DNA of 22,842 nucleotides from CAZEPJ01 sp964514105 (GCA_964514105.1 CAZEPJ010000069.1:1-22842), one strand, 5' to 3'. Positions 15,070 to 22,842 are shown, numbered from the stretch's first letter. The notes: generated from the letters alone by a model not told the origin. Program-made: numbers and translations.

Positions 15070-15903
15070 ATGGCCTTGTTGGAAGCTCGACGGATTCATA
15101 AGCAGTTCGGGGGTCTGGCGGCCCTGAGCGACCTGGACCTGGATGTGGAAAGGGGCACCATCGCCAGCCTCATCGGCCCCAACGGCGCGGGAAAGACGAC
15201 CTTCTTCAACATGGTCTCGGGCATTTACAAGCCGACCTCGGGCCGGATCCTGCTGGACGGCGAGGAGATCGGCGGCCTGCGTCCCAATCGTGTCACGGCC
15301 CGGGGGTTGGGGCGCACCTTCCAGAATATCCGCCTGTTCAGCAACATGACCGCGATGGAGAACGTGCTGGTGGGCATGAACTGCCGCTTGAAGTCCACGT
15401 GGTGCGGGGCGCTGCTCCGCCCCAGGTCCGTGAGGCAGGAGGAGGCCGGGGCGCGGGAGCGCGCCCGGGAGCTCCTGGCGTATGTCGGATTGGGCGGCGG
15501 AGGCGACACCGTCGCCAAGAACCTTCCGTACGGGCTCCAGCGGCGGCTGGAGATCGCGCGCGCCCTGGCGACCCGCCCCAAGATCATGCTCCTGGACGAG
15601 CCGACGGCCGGGATGAACCCCCAGGAGACCGTGGACGCCATGGCGCTGATCAAGCGCGTTCGCGACGAGCTGGGGGTCACGATCCTGCTGATCGAACACG
15701 ACATGAAGGTGGTGATGGGCATCTCGGAGCGGATTGCCGTCCTCGATTACGGCGCCAAGATCGCCGAGGGGACGCCGGAGGAGGTGCGCGCCAATCCCAG
15801 GGTCATCGAAGCCTATCTGGGCAAAGGGGCCGGCGCGGGCATGGGACGGGTCAGGCGCAGGGCCGTGACGGGATCGGGGAGCGGGGACCATGGCACTGTT
15901 TGA
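15070..15903 (+). CDS. livG: Branched-chain amino acid type ABC ATPase LivG
   Basis: 277 residues. Walker A GPNGAGKTT is at about 36-44, followed by the Q-loop region GRTFQNIRLF. The signature segment is LPYGLQRRLEIARAL, the LivG form of the ABC motif. Walker B LLDEPTAGMNP and the switch histidine in LLIEHDMKVVM follow. It hydrolyses ATP on the cytoplasmic face to drive LivHM. The usual LivG ends near AYLG; here about 26 extra basic and glycine-rich residues (KGAGAGMGRVRRR and on) run into the first 14 bases of livF, with which the gene overlaps. The ribosome binding site CAGGAGAT precedes the ATG at 15070. Confidence 0.95.
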   Translation: MALLEARRIHKQFGGLAALSDLDLDVERGTIASLIGPNGAGKTTFFNMVSGIYKPTSGRILLDGEEIGGLRPNRVTARGLGRTFQNIRLFSNMTAMENVLVGMNCRLKSTWCGALLRPRSVRQEEAGARERARELLAYVGLGGGGDTVAKNLPYGLQRRLEIARALATRPKIMLLDEPTAGMNPQETVDAMALIKRVRDELGVTILLIEHDMKVVMGISERIAVLDYGAKIAEGTPEEVRANPRVIEAYLGKGAGAGMGRVRRRAVTGSGSGDHGTV

Positions 15904-16603
15904 ACTCCACGACGTCCACACATACTACGGCAAGATCCATGCGCTGAAGGGCGTCTCCATCACCGTTGAGATGGGCGAGATCGTCACGCTCATCGGCTCC
16001 AACGGGGCCGGCAAGACCACGACGCTCAAGACCATCTCCGGGGTGCTGCGACCCAAGGAGGGAGCCATCACCCTGGAAGGGCGGCGGATCGACCGCACCC
16101 CGGCCCACGACATCGTGGCGTTGGGGATCTGCCAGGCGCCCGAGGGCCGCCGCATCTTCCCCCGGCTGACGATCGTGGAGAATTTGGAGATGGGCGCCTT
16201 TCACCGCGCCGACAAGGCCGGCATCCAGCAGGACATGGAACGCGTCTTTGCCCTGTTCCCGAGGTTGCAGGAACGCCGAAGTCAGCAAGGCGGCACCCTT
16301 TCCGGCGGGGAGCAGCAGATGCTGGCCATCGGGCGTGCCCTCATGTCGCGTCCGCGCATCCTGCTTCTGGACGAACCGAGCATGGGGCTCTCTCCGGTCC
16401 TCGTGGAGACCATCTTCGAGATCATCCAGGACATCCATGCCCAGGGGACCACCATCCTCCTGGTCGAGCAAAACGCCCTCATGGCGCTCCAGGTGGCGAG
16501 TCGGGGTTATGTGCTGCAGACCGGGCGCATCGTGCTGCACGATACCGCTGAGCGTCTCGGAGAGGACGAGATGGTGCGGCAGGCGTACCTGGGAGAGTCG
16601 TGA
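15890..16603 (+). CDS. livF: Branched-chain amino acid type ABC ATPase LivF
   Basis: 237 residues, the standard LivF length. Walker A GSNGAGKTT is at about 36-44, the family segment GICQAPEGRRIFPRLTIVENLEMGA follows, then the ABC signature LSGGEQQMLAIGRALM, Walker B LLLDEPSMGLSP and the switch region LLVEQNALMAL. With LivG it forms the ATPase pair of the importer. Its start overlaps the end of livG by 14 bases, which implies translational coupling. It is the last gene of the operon and converges with the nitroreductase gene 61 bases further on. Confidence 0.96.
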   Translation: MALFELHDVHTYYGKIHALKGVSITVEMGEIVTLIGSNGAGKTTTLKTISGVLRPKEGAITLEGRRIDRTPAHDIVALGICQAPEGRRIFPRLTIVENLEMGAFHRADKAGIQQDMERVFALFPRLQERRSQQGGTLSGGEQQMLAIGRALMSRPRILLLDEPSMGLSPVLVETIFEIIQDIHAQGTTILLVEQNALMALQVASRGYVLQTGRIVLHDTAERLGEDEMVRQAYLGES

Positions 16604-16653
16604 CCGCCCCGGAGGCGCCTTGAGGACCGGTGCACATGGGCCTCGGGGGGCGG
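16604..16653. terminator. Possible bidirectional hairpin between livF and the nitroreductase gene
   Basis: CCGCCCC and GAGGC (16604-16616) can pair with GCCTC and GGGGCGG (16640-16653), giving an interrupted 12-bp GC stem in the 61-base convergent gap. There is no T-run on either side, so it could slow RNA polymerase or block decay from the 3' end rather than act as a full intrinsic terminator. Confidence 0.35.
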
Positions 16654-16664
16654 CCCGCTCCGAC

Positions 16665-17333
16665 TCACGCCGTGTCCACCCAGCTCACCAGCTGTTCGGC
16701 CTCCGCCCGCGTGCGCTGGAACAGATTGATCGGCTCCTGGGGAAGGGGGTACCCCATGGCCATCCCCATGGCGATGACCCGATCCGGGGCAATGGCGGCA
16801 TGGGCCCGGATCACATCGGGATGGAGGACGGAGACCGCCAGGAAGCAGGTCCCCAGCCCGCGCTCCACGGCCAGAAGGGCGATGGTCTGCAGGAGGATGC
16901 CGCCGTCCATCAGGGCGTACGGATTGAACTGCCTTCGCAGGTGGAGGTAGAGCATGTGCGGGGCCTCGAACGACCTGGCCATTTGGAGATAGTAGGCCGC
17001 CCGCGTCTCCTTGTCCTCGCGCTGGATCCCCAGGCGATCGAAGATCGACTTGCCGAGATCCCGGTACCGCCCGCCTTCCGGCTCCTCCCATGCGGCGGGC
17101 ATGATCAGATCGGGGTTGGGGGCCGCACCCTCCTGGAGCCGCCGTCCATTCTCCTCCCTGATGCGTTCGAGGGCCGCCCCGGACACGATGGTCAGCCCCC
17201 AGGTCTGCGTGTTCCCCCAGGAGGGTGCCCACAGTGCCTTGCGCACCATCTCGTCCAGAAGTTCCCTCGGGACCGGATCGGGCCGAAAGGCCCGGATGCT
17301 TCTCCTTGTCATCACCGCGTCTCTCACGTCCAT
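16665..17333 (-). CDS. Nitroreductase family protein
   Basis: 222 residues, the usual size of small FMN-dependent nitroreductase-family enzymes. The N-terminus MDVRDAVMTRRSIRAFRPDPV carries the basic RRSIR segment that binds FMN phosphate, followed by LLDEMVRKALWAPSWGNTQTW. The C-terminal half has the family stretch GILLQTIALLAVERGLGTCFL and the end piece MGMAMGYPLPQEP. These enzymes reduce nitro groups, quinones, enones or other electron-poor substrates with NAD(P)H; the natural substrate is not known here. The ATG at 17333 has a GGGAGGG ribosome binding site. The gene converges with the liv operon and has its own promoter. Confidence 0.92.
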   Translation of the reverse strand: MDVRDAVMTRRSIRAFRPDPVPRELLDEMVRKALWAPSWGNTQTWGLTIVSGAALERIREENGRRLQEGAAPNPDLIMPAAWEEPEGGRYRDLGKSIFDRLGIQREDKETRAAYYLQMARSFEAPHMLYLHLRRQFNPYALMDGGILLQTIALLAVERGLGTCFLAVSVLHPDVIRAHAAIAPDRVIAMGMAMGYPLPQEPINLFQRTRAEAEQLVSWVDTA

Positions 17334-17389
17334 CGCCGTCCACCCTCCCAGAAAAGAAGTCTCGCCCCCTCGGGCTCGGAAACGGTGGT

Positions 17390-17418
17390 ATGCTACAGCG
17401 GCCCGCCCCAGGCCACAA
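17390..17418 (-). promoter_or_regulatory. Putative nitroreductase promoter
   Basis: On the minus strand, TTGTGG (17418-17413) and TAGCAT (17395-17390) are 17 bases apart, giving a predicted start near 17383 and a 50-base leader. The match is moderate, but placement and spacing are right. Confidence 0.4.
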
Positions 17419-17526
17419 GTGTCCCCCCGAAAGACCTCCGGCGGCCTGCACCTCCGGGCCTTGGGGCAACCGGCCGAACCCCTCCCTCCACGCGTTGCCG
17501 GGGGCGCGGCCGGCGTGCAACGGGGG

Positions 17527-17554
17527 TTGCCCCGGGGAAGGATCATGGTAATAT
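17527..17554 (+). promoter_or_regulatory. Putative promoter upstream of the frameshifted gene
   Basis: TTGCCC (17527-17532), 16 bases, then TAATAT (17549-17554), preceded by TG at 17546-17547 to give an extended -10. It would start transcription near 17561, about 55 bases before the ATG at 17617, and could also serve iorAB. Confidence 0.4.
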
Positions 17555-17616
17555 GCACCCCACTCCCCCGCGGACCGTGGCCCCCACAGCGCAAGGGAGC
17601 CCCCAGGGAGCGCCCC

Positions 17617-18246
17617 ATGAGCGTCCTGTCTTTTCTGGAGCGAAACGGGGTCTGGATCGCCGTCCCCGTGTTTCTCGCCGCGGCCCAGGCCTTCGCAGGG
17701 GGCGGGGGATGGGTCTACCCCGCTCCGCCCAGGACCCCCGAGGGCGATCCGGGCGCTTTAGGCTCGGTCGGAGGCGGTTTGCCCGGAGAAGCAGTTCGGG
17801 CTTGTCAACGCCATCACGGTGGAGTCCGGCGGGCGAAGGATCGCCCGGTTGGAGTGCTGGTACCGCGTCCGAGACTGGGGATCCAAGGAACGCCAGGGTT
17901 TGGCCTGTCTGGTCGAGTCCCACCGGTTCGAGTCCAAGGGCGCCCAGGTTGACGTGGGGTTCCGGAATCGGTTGGATGGGGCCCTTGTGCCAAACCAGGT
18001 GGACAAGGGCGATCTGGCCTTTGCCCGACGATTCATCGTCGCGTCCAAGGATGCGGCCTGGGCCAGGCAGATCCTGGGCAAGTCCCTCCAGGGCGTCTTT
18101 GTGCAGAGCGACTCCGAGGCTCCCGTCTACTCCGAGATGGACATGGGTCCGGGTGGGGCCGTGATCATCACCGGTGCCCATGCGCCGCCGAGCAGTGGCC
18201 GGCCTTGGTGGAGCTGGCCCGCCGCATCGAATGGGCACTGAGTTGA
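17617..18246 (+). pseudogene. Frameshifted hypothetical membrane-anchored protein
   Basis: Three frame pieces join into one plausible protein. Piece 1 starts at ATG 17617 and gives MSVLSFLERNGVWIAVPVFLAAAQAFA, a signal or membrane anchor. Piece 2 is offset by +1 from about 17762 and gives EKQFGLVNAITVESGGRRIARLECWYRVRD and then RFIVASKDAAWARQILGK. Piece 3 returns to the first frame near 18190 and ends EQWPALVELARRIEWALS with a stop at 18244-18246. The total is about 209 residues. The layout (anchor, soluble domain with two sheet-like halves, C-terminal helix) resembles uncharacterised bacterial proteins of this size, but I cannot name a family. Two opposite one-base shifts could be real decay or assembly errors in G/C runs. 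It lies 46 bases upstream of iorA. Confidence 0.6.
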
Positions 18247-18292
18247 CCCCTCGGCCCCTTTGGTCGGGCAGGGCAGAGGATCGGGAGAGGTC

Positions 18293-20233
18293 ATGTCAGG
18301 ATTGACGGACCCTACAGAGGGGGCCATGCACCTCCTGCTGGGAAACGAGATCATCGCCCGCGGGGCACTGGAGGCCGGCGTGCGGGTGGCGGCCGGGTAC
18401 CCGGGGACTCCGGCCTCCGAGGTGGTGGAGGCCCTGGCCCGGGCGGCCGTCGAGCGGGGGATTTACGTGGAATGGTCGGTCAATGAAAAGGCTGCCATGG
18501 AGGTGGCGGCCGCCGGTTCCTTCGCGGGGCTGCGGTCGCTGTGCGCCATGAAGCAGAACGGCGTCCACGTGGGCTCGGACTTCCTGCTCCACCTGGCCCT
18601 GTCCGGGACCCGGGGGGGGATGGTCCTGGTGCCCTGCGAGGACCCGGGGGCCGTTTCCAGCATCAACGAGGCCGACGCCCGCATGTTCTCCAAGATGCTG
18701 GAGATCCCGCTGCTGGAGCCCGGAGACTTCCAGGAACTCAAGGAGATGGTCCGGTGGGCCTTCGATCTCTCCGAGACCCTCCGCAGCCTGGTCATGGTCA
18801 GAAGCGTCACCCGGCTGTCCCACGGCAGCGGGAACGTCTCTTTGGGGCCGCTCCCTTCGGCCGTCCCGGAGTTCCCTCCCTGGTTCCGCTGCCACGGCCC
18901 CGTCCTGGACGAGGGCGAGGGGGCCCTCATGACCTTCCCGGTGGGCCTCTTTCACGAGCGCCTGCAGGGCAAGCTCCGGGCGGCCGTGGATCTCTTTGAT
19001 GAGAGCCGTTTCAATACCTATGACGGCCCCGAGCGGCCGGAACTCCTCGTCGTCACCAGCAGCGTGTGCAACCTGTATTGCCGGGAGGCCGTGTCCATGC
19101 TCGGGGTGGAGCAGAGGGTGGGGATCCTCAAGCTGGGCACTGCCTGGCCCCTCCCCAGACGCTTTCTGGAGCGCCATCTGTCCCGCAGCCAGCGGGTGAT
19201 GGTGGTGGAAGAGGTCCTCCCCTTCCTGGAGGACAACCTCAAGGCCTTGGCCACTGACCTGGCCCCGGAGATGGGGCTCAAGCGCTTTCACGGAAAGGCC
19301 AGCGGGGATCTGCCGGCGCTGGGGGAGATGGATCCGGACCGGGTGGCCGGGGCCTTGGAGGCCGTGCTGGGCGTGACCGGCCCGGTGGGGGACGGGGTGC
19401 GGCAGGCCGCAAGCCGCCAGGTCCTCTCCTCCTTGCCCGGCCGGGAGTGGACCTTCTGCCCGGGCTGCCCGCACCGGGCATCCTTCTGGTCCATCCAACG
19501 GGCCCTGAGAATGGACGGTCGCGGGGGGTTCGTCTGCGGCGATATCGGCTGCTACACCCTGGGCATTCTCCCCACCGGGTTTTGCACCCTCAAGCTCGTC
19601 CACGCCATGGGATCCGGCATCGGCGTGGCCGGCGGCTTCGGACAGCTGGGGTCTCTCGGGATGACCCAGCCGGTGGTGGCCGTGTGCGGCGATTCGACCT
19701 TCTTTCACACCGGGATCACCGGATTGATCAACGCCGTGCACCACGATGCCTCGGTCCTGTTCATTCTCATGGACAACGGCGGCACGGCCATGACCGGGTT
19801 TCAACCCCATCCCGGGACGGCCCTCAGCGCCATGGGGCGAAGCGCCCCGGGGCTGGACGCGGGCGCCCTGTGCCGCGCCCTGGGCGTGCGAGTGGAATTG
19901 AGCGATCCCTTTGACCTGGCGGGTACGCAGGCGCTGCTGACCGAGCTGCTCCGGGACGGGCGGGGCACGCGGGTCCTCATCTTGCGGCAGGCGTGCGCCC
20001 TCAGCCCGGAGCGCAAGGCGGGCCGCAGGTACGCCATGGCCGTGGACGCGGGGCGCTGCCAGGGGGCTGCGTGCGGGTGCAACCGCCTGTGCACGCGGGT
20101 CTTTCGGTGCCCGGGCCTGGTCTGGGATCCCGATGATGGGGTCTCCCGGATCGACGAGGTCATCTGCGCGGGATGCGGGGTGTGTGCGGAGATCTGCCCG
20201 GCCGGGGCCATCCGGAGAGAGGCGACGCCATGA
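18293..20233 (+). CDS. iorA: Indolepyruvate ferredoxin oxidoreductase, alpha subunit
   Basis: 646 residues, close to the family length. With IorB it oxidatively decarboxylates arylpyruvates, made by transamination of aromatic amino acids, to aryl-acyl-CoA and passes electrons to ferredoxin. The N-terminal pyrimidine-binding domain contains LLLGNEIIARGALEAGVRV and GYPGTPASEV. The CPGCPHR segment is at 389-395. The thiamine diphosphate motif runs from GDS (466-468) to N495. The C-terminal ferredoxin domain has one canonical cluster (C625, C628, C631, C635). The other is irregular, with cysteines at 589, 594, 596, 600 and 606. The ATG at 18293 follows GGGAGAGG. The stop overlaps the iorB start as ATGA. 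Confidence 0.93.
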   Translation: MSGLTDPTEGAMHLLLGNEIIARGALEAGVRVAAGYPGTPASEVVEALARAAVERGIYVEWSVNEKAAMEVAAAGSFAGLRSLCAMKQNGVHVGSDFLLHLALSGTRGGMVLVPCEDPGAVSSINEADARMFSKMLEIPLLEPGDFQELKEMVRWAFDLSETLRSLVMVRSVTRLSHGSGNVSLGPLPSAVPEFPPWFRCHGPVLDEGEGALMTFPVGLFHERLQGKLRAAVDLFDESRFNTYDGPERPELLVVTSSVCNLYCREAVSMLGVEQRVGILKLGTAWPLPRRFLERHLSRSQRVMVVEEVLPFLEDNLKALATDLAPEMGLKRFHGKASGDLPALGEMDPDRVAGALEAVLGVTGPVGDGVRQAASRQVLSSLPGREWTFCPGCPHRASFWSIQRALRMDGRGGFVCGDIGCYTLGILPTGFCTLKLVHAMGSGIGVAGGFGQLGSLGMTQPVVAVCGDSTFFHTGITGLINAVHHDASVLFILMDNGGTAMTGFQPHPGTALSAMGRSAPGLDAGALCRALGVRVELSDPFDLAGTQALLTELLRDGRGTRVLILRQACALSPERKAGRRYAMAVDAGRCQGAACGCNRLCTRVFRCPGLVWDPDDGVSRIDEVICAGCGVCAEICPAGAIRREATP

Positions 20234-20868
20234 GCCGGGAGATGGGCTTGCTGCCGCGGGATCCCTACAACCTGATCATCGCCGGGGTGGGGGGCCAGGG
20301 CAACGTGATCCTCTCGCGGATCGTCGGGACCATGCTGGTACGCCGGGGCTTGTGGGTCACCATCGGGGAGAGCTTCGGCGCGGCCCAGCGGGGCGGGTCG
20401 GTCATGAGCCACATCCGGGTCTCTCAGGGCAACGCGTGGAGCCCCATCATGCCCAAGGGCCGAGCGGATGCGATCATCGCCCTGGAGCCCGTGGAGGGCC
20501 TTCGCATGCTGGCCGTGTACGGGAACCCCGAGACCGTGGCCCTGATCAACAGCCGGCCCATCTTCCCGTCGGCGGTGACCGCCGGGGATCACAGATATCC
20601 CCCACCGGAGGAGATGGCGAGGATGGCCGGGGAGTTGTCTCGCCACGTCACGTTCGTGCCGGCCACCCAGGCGGCCCTGAGACTGGGCAATCCGGTCCTG
20701 GGGGGGGCGGTCATGCTGGGGGCTATGGCGGCCGTGGTGGGTTTGCCCCTGGACGATCGGCTCTTCGAGGAGGTGGCCTCGGAGCTCCTGCCCAAGGAGA
20801 AGCGGGACCAAAACCTCCGGGCGTTCGAGCTGGGGGCAACGCTGGTGAAAGATGCAAAGATCCGGTGA
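20230..20868 (+). CDS. iorB: Indolepyruvate ferredoxin oxidoreductase, beta subunit
   Basis: 212 residues, typical for IorB and the gamma domain of 2-oxoacid:ferredoxin oxidoreductases. The N-terminus has the glycine-rich AGVGGQGNVILSRIVGTML, followed by GESFGAAQRGGSVMSHIRV, both diagnostic of this domain. It is the obligate partner of IorA and overlaps it by four bases, so the two are probably translationally coupled at a 1:1 ratio. The C-terminal part (GGAVMLGAMAAVVGLPLDD, then LPKEKRDQNLRAFELG) is also family-like. Nothing is truncated. Confidence 0.94.
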   Translation: MSREMGLLPRDPYNLIIAGVGGQGNVILSRIVGTMLVRRGLWVTIGESFGAAQRGGSVMSHIRVSQGNAWSPIMPKGRADAIIALEPVEGLRMLAVYGNPETVALINSRPIFPSAVTAGDHRYPPPEEMARMAGELSRHVTFVPATQAALRLGNPVLGGAVMLGAMAAVVGLPLDDRLFEEVASELLPKEKRDQNLRAFELGATLVKDAKIR

Positions 20869-21409
20869 AGGAATGGACGAAAGCGGGCTGGGGGACTCCA
20901 GAGAGCCGCCTCGCTTCCGACCCACGGGGGGCACGGTCGGCCGCCGAATCCGGTCGTAAGCGCGTTCGATGAGGGGATCTTCTCCAGCCGCGCCAGGCGC
21001 GCGGCCCTCGGCTTCCCGGCCCGGGCCCTGGGCAAAGGGGGCGTTGTCCCGCCGGCGAAAAACGGAGGGGAGCTGGACGCTGTCCGGGTGCTCGAGAACC
21101 GGCCGATCCATGGCGTTTGTTTTTGCACAAGGACGGAGATCCAGGTCTCAAGAGGGCCATGCCCCCCCCTGGCACGAGGGAATCTGCGCTATCCGCCCTC
21201 AAGGGGAGGGGAAAGGATCCGCCCCACAGGGTCTTTTCCTTCGAGATTGGGGATTGAGGGACGTGCGCTTCGCCTCACGGGCCGTGTCCTCCACTCCCGA
21301 GGGATGCCGTCTCAGGTCAGCCCCTGCACCACCGCGCCGTGCGTGGAGGCCGCTGCATGACCTCGGCCGGGATCACCGACGCCCAAGGGAATTGTGGTCC
21401 GTGCGGGGG
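20869..21409. other. 541-base stretch without a convincing gene; possible gene remnant
   Basis: No recognised gene lies between iorB and the aldo/keto reductase stop. The plus frame through 20971-21126 (EGIFSSRARRAALGFPARAL, later GGELDAVRVLENRPIHGV) has GC-rich third codon positions, as in real genes of this window. It has no good start or family resemblance, and its codon pattern fades afterwards. A T-rich run at 21117-21126 has no good stem before it. I cannot assign a function. Confidence 0.3.
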
Positions 21410-22267
21410 TCAGCGCTTGGCCCGGTAATGGGCCAGGGACATGGCCAACGGGGCGAAGAGACCCACCAACGCGGCTTGCTCCGGGGCCGGCATTGGCTCC
21501 AAGACGCGCGCCACCTGCGCCAGGGTTCGAACCTCCTGCGGGTCGGCGCACCCCACGATGGCCGCCGTGACGTCCTGGGAGAGGGCGTATCTGAGGAGTC
21601 TCTCGGCGGTCACCCCGGCCCGGGGCTGGACATAGCGGGAAGCGCCCAGGGTCTTCATGGCGATGACCGCCATCCCCCTTTCCCGGGCCAGGGGGAGGAC
21701 CGCGTCGAGAAACCCTCCCAGCGCCCCCTCCACGGGATTCACGGGCATCATCACAGAGTCCACGGGCCATTCCCGCACGGCCCGCAACAGGACGGCGGGA
21801 TCGTGGTGGCCTGTCACCCCGATATAGCGGGTCCTGCCCCGGGCCTTGGCCGCCAGGAAGGCCTCGAGGGCGCCGCCCGGGCCCTCGATGGCTCTGAGGT
21901 CCGCCTCGGTGCGCACGTCGTGGATTTGCCAGAGGTCCAGATGGTCGACGGCCAACGTGGCGAGGGTCTTTTCCAGATCGGCCATGGCCCCGTCCCCGTC
22001 CCGCGCCGCGGACTTGCTCGCCTGAAAGACCCCCCGCCTCAAACCCGGCTCCCGGGACCAGACCGAACCGTAGTACCCCTCGCTGCCCGCGTACACCCGG
22101 GCGCAGTCGAAATACCCGATGCCCTGGGCCAGGGCCTCGCGGATCACCGCCTGGGCCTCGAGTCCCCTGCCCCAGGTGCGAAGGATCCCCTCGCCGCCGA
22201 GTCCCACCCGCGTCACCATCGCCCCGCCATGCCCGAATTCGCTGAGCGGCATGCATCGGCTCGCCAT
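21410..22267 (-). CDS. Aldo/keto reductase
   Basis: 285 residues forming the NAD(P)H-dependent TIM-barrel fold. The catalytic tetrad can be placed at Asp54 and Tyr59 (YFDCARVYAGSEGYYG), Lys85 (QASKSAARD) and His116 (WQIHDV). A late segment AAIVGCADPQEV matches the cofactor-binding end of the barrel. Related bacterial proteins often carry a C-terminal ferredoxin domain; this one ends after the barrel (LAHYRAKR), so it is the simple form. The substrate is unknown; the family reduces aldehydes and ketones. The ATG at 22267 follows AAGGGGGG, about 9 bases upstream. A -10-like element lies close upstream. The gene is monocistronic as far as can be seen. Confidence 0.9.
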   Translation of the reverse strand: MASRCMPLSEFGHGGAMVTRVGLGGEGILRTWGRGLEAQAVIREALAQGIGYFDCARVYAGSEGYYGSVWSREPGLRRGVFQASKSAARDGDGAMADLEKTLATLAVDHLDLWQIHDVRTEADLRAIEGPGGALEAFLAAKARGRTRYIGVTGHHDPAVLLRAVREWPVDSVMMPVNPVEGALGGFLDAVLPLARERGMAVIAMKTLGASRYVQPRAGVTAERLLRYALSQDVTAAIVGCADPQEVRTLAQVARVLEPMPAPEQAALVGLFAPLAMSLAHYRAKR

Positions 22268-22309
22268 GGCCTTTTCCCCCCTTGATCGTCGATGGACGGC
22301 TCCCTTATC

Positions 22310-22315
22310 AGTATA
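22310..22315 (-). promoter_or_regulatory. Possible -10 element of the aldo/keto reductase gene
   Basis: TATACT on the minus strand (22315-22310) matches TATAAT at five of six positions and would give a leader of about 36 bases. No good -35 was found at the right distance, so a regulator or another sigma factor may be needed, or the match is chance. Confidence 0.3.
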
Positions 22316-22612
22316 CGCGCGTGCACCCTCGGCCGCGCTGGGGCTCCTTGTGTGGGATTCATTCTCCTGCCGCCCCACCGGAACACCACCCGTGGCACCA
22401 AAAGCGATGACGGCAAGGCCAGCCCAGGTGGTCTGCCACAAGCCCGCCAGAACGCTCTTCTTTCGGCCCCACGCGCATTGCGGCGACCGACCCGCCTGGT
22501 CCGCCCTCATCCCGTGTTCCACCGCCACGTCGGCAACCCCGCGGCTCTAAGAGCCGTGTCCCCGCGCCCTGCCCCGTGAAGCGACCTGGGCATCCATGGC
22601 CCCAAACGCAAG
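22316..22612. other. Intergenic stretch between aldo/keto reductase and tRNA-Glu
   Basis: No plausible gene. The one structure that stands out is the palindrome CGGCTCT-A-AGAGCCG at 22542-22556, which could be a protein-binding site or a short hairpin. Confidence 0.35.
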
Positions 22613-22645
22613 AACCCGCCGCACCATGGCAAGGTGTGGCGGGTT
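22613..22645 (-). terminator. Hairpin downstream of tRNA-Glu
   Basis: On the minus strand AACCCGCCACACC pairs with GGTGCGGCGGGTT (13 positions, one mismatch) around a 7-base loop, starting 12 bases after the tRNA. The following TTCTTGCGTTT is only partly T-rich, so it is a weak intrinsic terminator. Confidence 0.55.
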
Positions 22646-22657
22646 CGGGAGTCGCCC

Positions 22658-22733
22658 TGGTGGTCCCAACGGGAATCGAACCCGTGTCTCCGGCGTGAGA
22701 GGCCGACATCCTAGGCCGCTAGACGATGGGACC
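22658..22733 (-). tRNA. tRNA-Glu (anticodon CTC)
   Basis: The 76-base minus-strand sequence folds as a complete cloverleaf. The acceptor GGTCCCA pairs with TGGGACC, followed by A and an encoded CCA end. The anticodon stem TCGGC/GCCGG (one U-G pair) encloses loop CTCTCAC with anticodon CTC at 22699-22697. The T-arm is ACGGG-TTCGATT-CCCGT. The sequence closely resembles bacterial tRNA-Glu (GTCTAG in the D-arm). It reads GAG codons, which are expected to be common in this GC-rich genome. Confidence 0.96.
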
Positions 22734-22750
22734 GCCGCTCTTGGATTGAC

Positions 22751-22780
22751 ATTATTACCGGAGGACGCCCCGGCAGTCAA
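22751..22780 (-). promoter_or_regulatory. Promoter of tRNA-Glu
   Basis: On the minus strand TTGACT (22780-22775), 18 bases, then AATAAT (22756-22751), each five of six to consensus. The predicted start near 22744 lies about 11 bases before the mature tRNA, a typical short tRNA leader. The remaining bases to the window end (22781-22842) show no gene. Confidence 0.6.
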
Positions 22781-22842
22781 GATGCCGTCCCAGCCCAATC
22801 CACCGCCTGCCTTGTCAGAGGGGGTGGTTTGGACGCGGCTGT

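Noticed and set aside
22359..22798. Small protein-coding frames across the tRNA-Glu region
   Set aside because: They run through the tRNA and its promoter, and have no ribosome binding site or protein-like composition.
1..22842. CRISPR array, insertion sequence or prophage
   Set aside because: No regularly spaced repeats, transposase or integrase frames, terminal inverted repeats or phage-like genes were seen.

Overview
The window is GC-rich and gene-dense. Its gene set fits an anaerobic or facultative member of the Deltaproteobacteria/Desulfobacterota: glutaminyl-tRNA synthetase, a Qmo/Hdr-type iron-sulfur plus cytochrome b protein, indolepyruvate:ferredoxin oxidoreductase, TAXI-TRAP uptake and a full Liv ABC importer. 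This placement is an inference from gene content; there is no 16S rRNA or marker phylogeny here.

Left end (1-4395, minus strand): a type I secretion pair, consisting of an ABC exporter cut by the window edge (two cyclic-nucleotide-binding domains followed by a C39 double-glycine peptidase) and, upstream of it, a TolC-type outer membrane protein. glnS lies upstream of both with its own promoter. Divergent from glnS (4686-5903, plus) is a lone HdrC/cytochrome-b fusion resembling QmoC.

Centre (5976-16603): two solute-uptake operons diverge from a shared 688-base control region. Leftward is a TAXI-type TRAP system (binding protein, fused small/large permease) followed by an MFS permease. Rightward is a complete branched-chain amino acid type ABC system (binding protein, LivH, LivM, LivG, LivF). 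The control region holds a good sigma70-type promoter for each side, an AT-rich island with a direct repeat, and an intrinsic terminator with a competing antiterminator pairing. It may encode a small structured RNA.

Right part (16665-22733): a nitroreductase-family gene (minus); a frameshifted hypothetical gene; iorA-iorB with a start/stop overlap, encoding an arylpyruvate:ferredoxin oxidoreductase; a 541-base stretch with no convincing gene; an aldo/keto reductase (minus); and a tRNA-Glu(CTC) gene with its promoter and a downstream hairpin (minus).

Taken together, much of the window serves import of organic or amino acids and their ferredoxin-linked oxidation. No CRISPR array, insertion sequence, phage gene or rRNA was seen. 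The observations most worth a second look are the cyclic-nucleotide-linked C39 exporter at the left edge, the terminator/antiterminator element at 10897-11064, and the orphan QmoC-like protein.
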